Source: Lachnospiraceae bacterium A2 (GTDB lineage Bacteria; Bacillota; Clostridia; Lachnospirales; Lachnospiraceae). From it: 64,000 bases of DNA. Every line of letters begins with the position of its first letter. The stretch's first letter is position 1. Positions 60,087-64,000 of the stretch are shown one piece after another. The notes under the pieces are model-generated. The model saw only the letters and a program-made list of their open reading frames with translations, was not told the origin of the DNA and did no database searches. The stretch is taken from the NCBI GenBank assembly GCA_000403315.2, contig KE159641.1, positions 64,501 through 128,500 on the forward strand. Reading direction: 5' to 3'. A program made the position numbers and the translations under genes.

Positions 60087-60869
60087 ATGAGCAATAAAGC
60101 TAAAATACGGGAAGAAGCCAGAAAATTAAATCCTATTGATGATTTGATGTTTCGTAAGATGGCAGAAGATACCGAATTTTGCCAAGAAATACTCCGTGTT
60201 ATACTTGAAGATAATCAGCTAATTGTACTTGAATCTACCCCGCAATGGACTGGAGCAAATCTGCAAGGCCGTTCCGTTATTCTTGATGCAAAATGTATCA
60301 AAAGCAATGGCGCTCAGGTGGATATCGAAGTACAAAAAGCAGATGATGATGACCATCAGCGCAGGATTCGCTATAATAGCGCTATTCTTACAACGAATAT
60401 CGCCGATCCAGGCATTAAATTTGAGAAAATTCCCGATGTATGTGTAGTATTTATTTCCAAGTTTGATATATTTGAGGGCAATCTTCCACTTTACCATGTT
60501 GACCGAATAGTGAGGGAAACAGGAAAAATTGCCAATAATGGACTTGAAGGAGTTTATGTAAATACAAAGATTAAAGATGATTCGGAAGTATCCAAACTCA
60601 TGGAAGTATTTGTGGATGATAATGCCTATAACAGCAAATTCCCGAAAACATCCAACATCAAACGTCGGTACAAAGAAACAGAAGGAGGTTTAAATATTAT
60701 GTGTGAAATCATGGAACGGATTACAACAGAAGAAAGAAATAGAATCAATAAATTAAATGCTATCTTGTTGAAAAATAAGCGCTACGATGATTTACAACGC
60801 ACTACAGAAGACCATGAATTTCAGGAAAAGCTTATGAAGGAATTGCTCCCAAACGAAACTATCAACTAA
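60087..60869 (+). CDS. Rpn-family recombination-promoting nuclease / PD-(D/E)XK transposase-like
   Basis: The 260-residue protein starts LNPIDDLMFRKMAEDTEFCQEIL, typical of the family. RSVILDAKCIKSNGAQVDIEVQK (residues ~61-83) provides the Asp and Glu-x-Gln residues of the PD-(D/E)XK site. The middle (YNSAILTTNI, DVCVVFISKFDIFEGNLPLYHVDR) and a short helical C-terminus complete it. Such proteins act in recA-independent recombination in E. coli. The start at 60087 follows AAAGGAAC. A+T-rich context suggests horizontal origin. Confidence 0.85.
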   Translation: MSNKAKIREEARKLNPIDDLMFRKMAEDTEFCQEILRVILEDNQLIVLESTPQWTGANLQGRSVILDAKCIKSNGAQVDIEVQKADDDDHQRRIRYNSAILTTNIADPGIKFEKIPDVCVVFISKFDIFEGNLPLYHVDRIVRETGKIANNGLEGVYVNTKIKDDSEVSKLMEVFVDDNAYNSKFPKTSNIKRRYKETEGGLNIMCEIMERITTEERNRINKLNAILLKNKRYDDLQRTTEDHEFQEKLMKELLPNETIN

Positions 60870-60959
60870 TAGTTCTATCATACAGTACCAGCCAAAATTA
60901 ATGATAAAGGGTGCAAAGCTATCAGCCGAGCACCCTTCTATTTGTATTTGGAAGGGAAA

Positions 60960-61763
60960 TTACCCCCTCTGCCGCTTCACCTCATACATCAGCAAAGCCG
61001 CCGCCACTGCTGCGTTCAGCGATTCCACGCTGCCTTCCATGGGGATATGGACCAGGGTGTCCGCCAAGGCGGCAATTTCCTGGCTTAAGCCATTCCCTTC
61101 GTTCCCAATGAGAAAGGCGGCAGGGCCGGCGTAGCTAGGCTGGCAATAGGGCACAGACCCGGAAAGGTGCGCGGCATACAAGGCAACGCCCCTCTGCCTG
61201 AGCTCCTGAATAGTTTCCGGCAGGTTTTGGGCAATGAAAAAAGGGACGCGGTAAAGGGATCCCATGGTGGCGCGGATGGTTTTGGGGTTAAAAATATCTA
61301 CGGTCGTCCTGTCCATCAGGATTCCGGTAACCCCTGCGCCCTCCCCGGCGCGTATCATAGTCCCAAGGTTCCCCGGGTCCTGGATATTTTCCAATACCAG
61401 CAAATGTGTATTCTTCCTTCCCGCTCCGCCCGTTTCCGGCTGGCAGTTCCCCAGCAAATCTTCCAGATGGTATTCCGGCATCCTCACCAGGCAGAGGATT
61501 CCCTGGGGGGTTTGGGTATCGCTGATGGTGCGGAATATACTATCGGACACTACTTCGTAGGGGTATCCCTGAATCCTGGCGCCCTTTCCTTCATCATCCA
61601 GGAAGGACTCAGACACATACATTGCCTCAATGGATTCCCGTGGGGCTTCCATTGACATTTTCATTCCCTCAACCACAAAAACCCGCTGTTCGTAGCGGGT
61701 TTTTGCTTTTTTGTTTAACTGTATGATCCGTTTTATCTGTTGGTTCCCAGAACTTGTTATCAT
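60960..61763 (-). CDS. TrmH-family (SpoU) RNA 2'-O-methyltransferase
   Basis: The 267-residue SPOUT methyltransferase has an N-terminal substrate-binding domain (RYEQRVFVVEGMKM) and a knotted AdoMet domain with NIQDPGNLGTMIRAGEGAGV, LIGNEGNGLSQE and MEGSVESLNAAVAAALLMYE. It methylates a ribose in 23S rRNA or tRNA; which site is unclear. The ATG at 61763 follows GGTGA, weaker than average. It is 14 bases downstream of pfkA. Confidence 0.92.
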   Translation of the reverse strand: MITSSGNQQIKRIIQLNKKAKTRYEQRVFVVEGMKMSMEAPRESIEAMYVSESFLDDEGKGARIQGYPYEVVSDSIFRTISDTQTPQGILCLVRMPEYHLEDLLGNCQPETGGAGRKNTHLLVLENIQDPGNLGTMIRAGEGAGVTGILMDRTTVDIFNPKTIRATMGSLYRVPFFIAQNLPETIQELRQRGVALYAAHLSGSVPYCQPSYAGPAAFLIGNEGNGLSQEIAALADTLVHIPMEGSVESLNAAVAAALLMYEVKRQRG

Positions 61764-61777
61764 ATTATCACCATTTA

Positions 61778-62752
61778 TTAAACACTCAGATTCTTGCATA
61801 CCTGGAACTGGTATTCTGGAAGCTGCTTTTCCATTGCAAGGGCTTCGTCAATATCAAAGTCCACGAAATCCCCATGGCGGTAGCCGACTACCCGGTTGGA
61901 CTTGCCTTCGCAGAGCAGGTCTACGGCATAAGCCCCCATAGTGGATGCATAAACACGGTCTTTACAGGTTGGGCTCCCGCCGCGCTGCATGTGGCCTAAA
62001 ATAGTTGCCCTTGTTTCAAGGCCTGTAGCTGCCTCAATCCGTTTTGCCATGCTTGCGGAATGGCCGATGCCTTCTGCATTGATAATGATATGGTGCTTCT
62101 TCCCGCGCTTGCGGTTTGCAATAATATTATTTACTAAAATCTGTTCGTCATAGTCATATTTTTCTGGCAGCAAAATATCCTCTGCGCCGTTGGCAATGCC
62201 GCACCACAACGCGATATACCCAGCCCCGCGGCCCATAACTTCAATAATGGAGCACCTTTCATGGGATGTGGAAGTGTCCCGCACCTTGTCGATGGCGTCC
62301 ATGGCAGTGTTTACTGCCGTATCAAAGCCAATGGTATATTCTGTACATGCAATGTCCAAATCAATGGTCCCCGGGATGGCTACTGTATTAATCCCAAGGC
62401 CTGCCAGCTTCTGGGCGCCCTTGAAGGAACCGTCCCCGCCGATTACGATAACGCCGTCAATGCCGTGCTTGCGGCAGACTTCTGCGCCCAACGCCTGTCC
62501 TTCCGGCGTGCGGAACTCACTGCACCTTGCCGTCTGCAGAATCGTGCCGCCACGCTGGATTGTATCTGAAACGCCTTTTGCTTCCATGTCGATAATTTCT
62601 TCCTGAAGCAGGCCAGCATATCCACGCTTGATCCCTTTCACTTTCTTGCCCCGTGCAAGCCCCTGACGTACTACTGCACGGATTGCAGCATTCATTCCCG
62701 GCGCGTCGCCGCCGCTGGTGAGCACACCGATTGTTTGTACTTCTTTTCCCAT
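61778..62752 (-). CDS. pfkA: 6-phosphofructokinase
   Basis: The 324-residue ATP-dependent kinase makes fructose 1,6-bisphosphate, the committed step of glycolysis. GVLTSGGDAPGMNAAIRAVV is the ATP loop, IGGDGSFKGAQKL carries a catalytic Asp context, PGTIDLDIACTEYTIGFDTA includes the TxD residues, and VMGRGAGYIA is conserved. The ATG at 62752 follows AGGAGG. It lies downstream of dnaE, a conserved clostridial order, separated by 257 bases with no gene that I can support. Confidence 0.96.
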   Translation of the reverse strand: MGKEVQTIGVLTSGGDAPGMNAAIRAVVRQGLARGKKVKGIKRGYAGLLQEEIIDMEAKGVSDTIQRGGTILQTARCSEFRTPEGQALGAEVCRKHGIDGVIVIGGDGSFKGAQKLAGLGINTVAIPGTIDLDIACTEYTIGFDTAVNTAMDAIDKVRDTSTSHERCSIIEVMGRGAGYIALWCGIANGAEDILLPEKYDYDEQILVNNIIANRKRGKKHHIIINAEGIGHSASMAKRIEAATGLETRATILGHMQRGGSPTCKDRVYASTMGAYAVDLLCEGKSNRVVGYRHGDFVDFDIDEALAMEKQLPEYQFQVCKNLSV

Positions 62753-63009
62753 AACCGTCCCTCCTGTTTTCTGTCCTGATACTCTCTTATCTATCCATTT
62801 GAATCTCCCAAAGCTTAGGCAAATCCCTGACGCCTTAGGGCACTGCAAGCCCTTTGGGCTGCTGCCCTCGTTCCCTGCAAAAACCCTCTGCACTTTGGGA
62901 AGATCTTCCATGCATTTCCCTAAACTTTGGCTTTCTCCCTGCACATGGCTGTATGCGCATTGCTGCACCACATACGGCCAATGCGGCAAAATCCTTAATC
63001 TATTCTATT

Positions 63010-64000
63010 TTAATATCTTTTGGAAAGATTTTCAATGCTCTTTTCTACAACTTTTACATTTTTTTCCCCAAAAAAGTTAGTAAAACTGTTCATTTGTTCC
63101 GGTGTGATGCCAATTCCATAACGGGGAGGCAGGCGTTTCATCAGTTTTTCCCCGGAAATATAGACCACCACCTGGCTGGTCCCATCCCCGGACTGCAGCA
63201 GCTCCATCAGTTTCCCTTCCTTCTGGCTGTATTCCTCCTTTGTGGCAAACTGGATCCAAAGCTCCTTGGGAGTATCGTCAAAGGAGTAAATTTTTTCACA
63301 GATTAATTTGCCATTTTTCTCCTCCTCGGTCACTACCCTGCCCCTGACGAAAACTTTCGCGTCCAGGTTCAGCATATGGCTGTTTTTCTCGTAATTTTTC
63401 GGGAAAATAATAATTTCCAGGTTCCCCACCAAATCCTCCAACGTAATAAACGCCATGGTCTGGTTCTGCTTGGTGTATTTAATGGTCTTATCCACAATCA
63501 TGCCCCCCACCATGGCAATTTCCCCTTCCTGTGCCTTTGTCTGTCCAGTATCCTCCTCTATAAGGAAATCTGTGGTGACACGGGTGACATTCTTTTTCAG
63601 TTTTTCTTCATACTCCTCAAGGGGGTGGCCGCTGATATAGATGCCCAGCACCTCTTTTTCAAAGCCTAGGTAAGTTTCCCTTGCATACTCCCCTACCTCC
63701 GGCATTTTAACCTCAAAATCTGATTTTTCTTCCTCCCCGGCTAAGTCAAACAGGGTCATCTGTCCAGCCATGGTATTTTTCTTGTCCTGGGCAAGGCCTT
63801 CCATAATCCCTGCATAGACCATCATGCTCTGCTTCCTTGTAGCCCCGAGGTTATCAAGCGCCCCCGCCTTAATCAGGTTTTCCACCACGCGCTTGTTGAT
63901 TTCCTTGTCTGCCATCCGGGTGAGGAAATCCAGAAGGCTGGTAAATTTCCCCCGCTCCTTGCGTTCCTCGCAGAGGTTCTTGATAAATGCATGGTTGACG
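63010..64000 (-). CDS. dnaE: DNA polymerase III alpha subunit, C-terminal part
   Basis: This is the last ~330 residues of the replicative polymerase; the start lies past the window's right edge. The visible part has the end of the polymerase/helix-hairpin-helix region (FTSLLDFLTRM..., NKRVVENLIKAGALDNLGATRKQ), YLGFEKEVLGIYISGHPLEEYE, then an OB-fold domain (VGGMIVDKTIKYTKQNQTMAFITLEDLVGNLEIIIFP) and a C-terminal tail. It is the DnaE-type rather than the PolC-type polymerase. Confidence 0.95.
   Translation of the reverse strand, partial: VNHAFIKNLCEERKERGKFTSLLDFLTRMADKEINKRVVENLIKAGALDNLGATRKQSMMVYAGIMEGLAQDKKNTMAGQMTLFDLAGEEEKSDFEVKMPEVGEYARETYLGFEKEVLGIYISGHPLEEYEEKLKKNVTRVTTDFLIEEDTGQTKAQEGEIAMVGGMIVDKTIKYTKQNQTMAFITLEDLVGNLEIIIFPKNYEKNSHMLNLDAKVFVRGRVVTEEEKNGKLICEKIYSFDDTPKELWIQFATKEEYSQKEGKLMELLQSGDGTSQVVVYISGEKLMKRLPPRYGIGITPEQMNSFTNFFGEKNVKVVEKSIENLSKRY

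Noticed and set aside
62753..63009. Possible gene between dnaE and pfkA
   Set aside because: Open frames there have no ribosome binding site and run into the neighbouring genes; only imperfect repeats are visible.

Overview
The window looks like a chromosomal segment of an anaerobic, low-to-medium GC Firmicute of the Lachnospiraceae (Clostridium cluster XIVa) type. The evidence is a butyryl-CoA operon (thl-hbd-bcd-etfB-etfA), the plsX-acpP-rnc-smc-ftsY block, dnaE-pfkA-TrmH, ssrA/smpB/rnr/secG/eno together, AAGGAGG-type ribosome binding sites before almost every gene, and a YlmC/YmxH-type sporulation-associated gene. CheV, PilZ, HD-GYP-like and FlxA-like genes suggest chemotaxis, c-di-GMP signalling and probably flagella. 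I do not name a species. Most genes lie on the minus strand and are described in their reading direction.

Layout: 1-9266 holds lipid and ribosome biogenesis genes (yceD-rpmF, a YesL-like gene, plsX-acpP-rnc-smc-ftsY) and the start of a threonine dehydratase. 9276-14045 has acetate kinase, divergent tmcAL, and a split PurH (stand-alone AICAR transformylase plus a PurO-type IMP cyclohydrolase). 14511-18521 has cheV, a lipoprotein and a two-component system. 18724-26172 is a trans-translation and RNA decay neighbourhood (tmRNA, smpB, rnr, secG) interleaved with four lineage-specific coiled-coil or membrane proteins. 26468-33796 has enolase, a broken histidine kinase, purB, purC, a PilZ protein and gpmI.

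34031-39416 is the butyryl-CoA operon, with a Rex-like operator and no crotonase gene. 39828-48813 has a cell-wall hydrolase, a degenerate HD-GYP protein, galE, a sugar kinase plus nucleotidyltransferase pair with a divergent AraC regulator, efp and rpiB. 48908-50229 has yqeG, nrdR and ylmC. 50531-57441 is a complete glycerol/glycerol-3-phosphate locus (glpK-glpF, two flavoproteins, a DUF1667 protein, a TetR regulator and the antiterminator GlpP). Two leaders in it share a motif overlapping an intrinsic terminator. 57600-60870 is an AT-richer accessory stretch with an attenuator- or sRNA-like leader, a secreted Ig-like protein and an Rpn-family nuclease. 60960-64000 holds a TrmH-family methyltransferase, pfkA and the dnaE 3' end.

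The intergenic regions carry several families of palindromic repeats: two 98-bp MITE-like copies, a larger composite palindrome with the same termini, a 74-bp repeat, and two further dispersed families. I saw no rRNA, tRNA, CRISPR array, intact insertion sequence or prophage. Promoters, operators and terminators were read by eye and are predictions.
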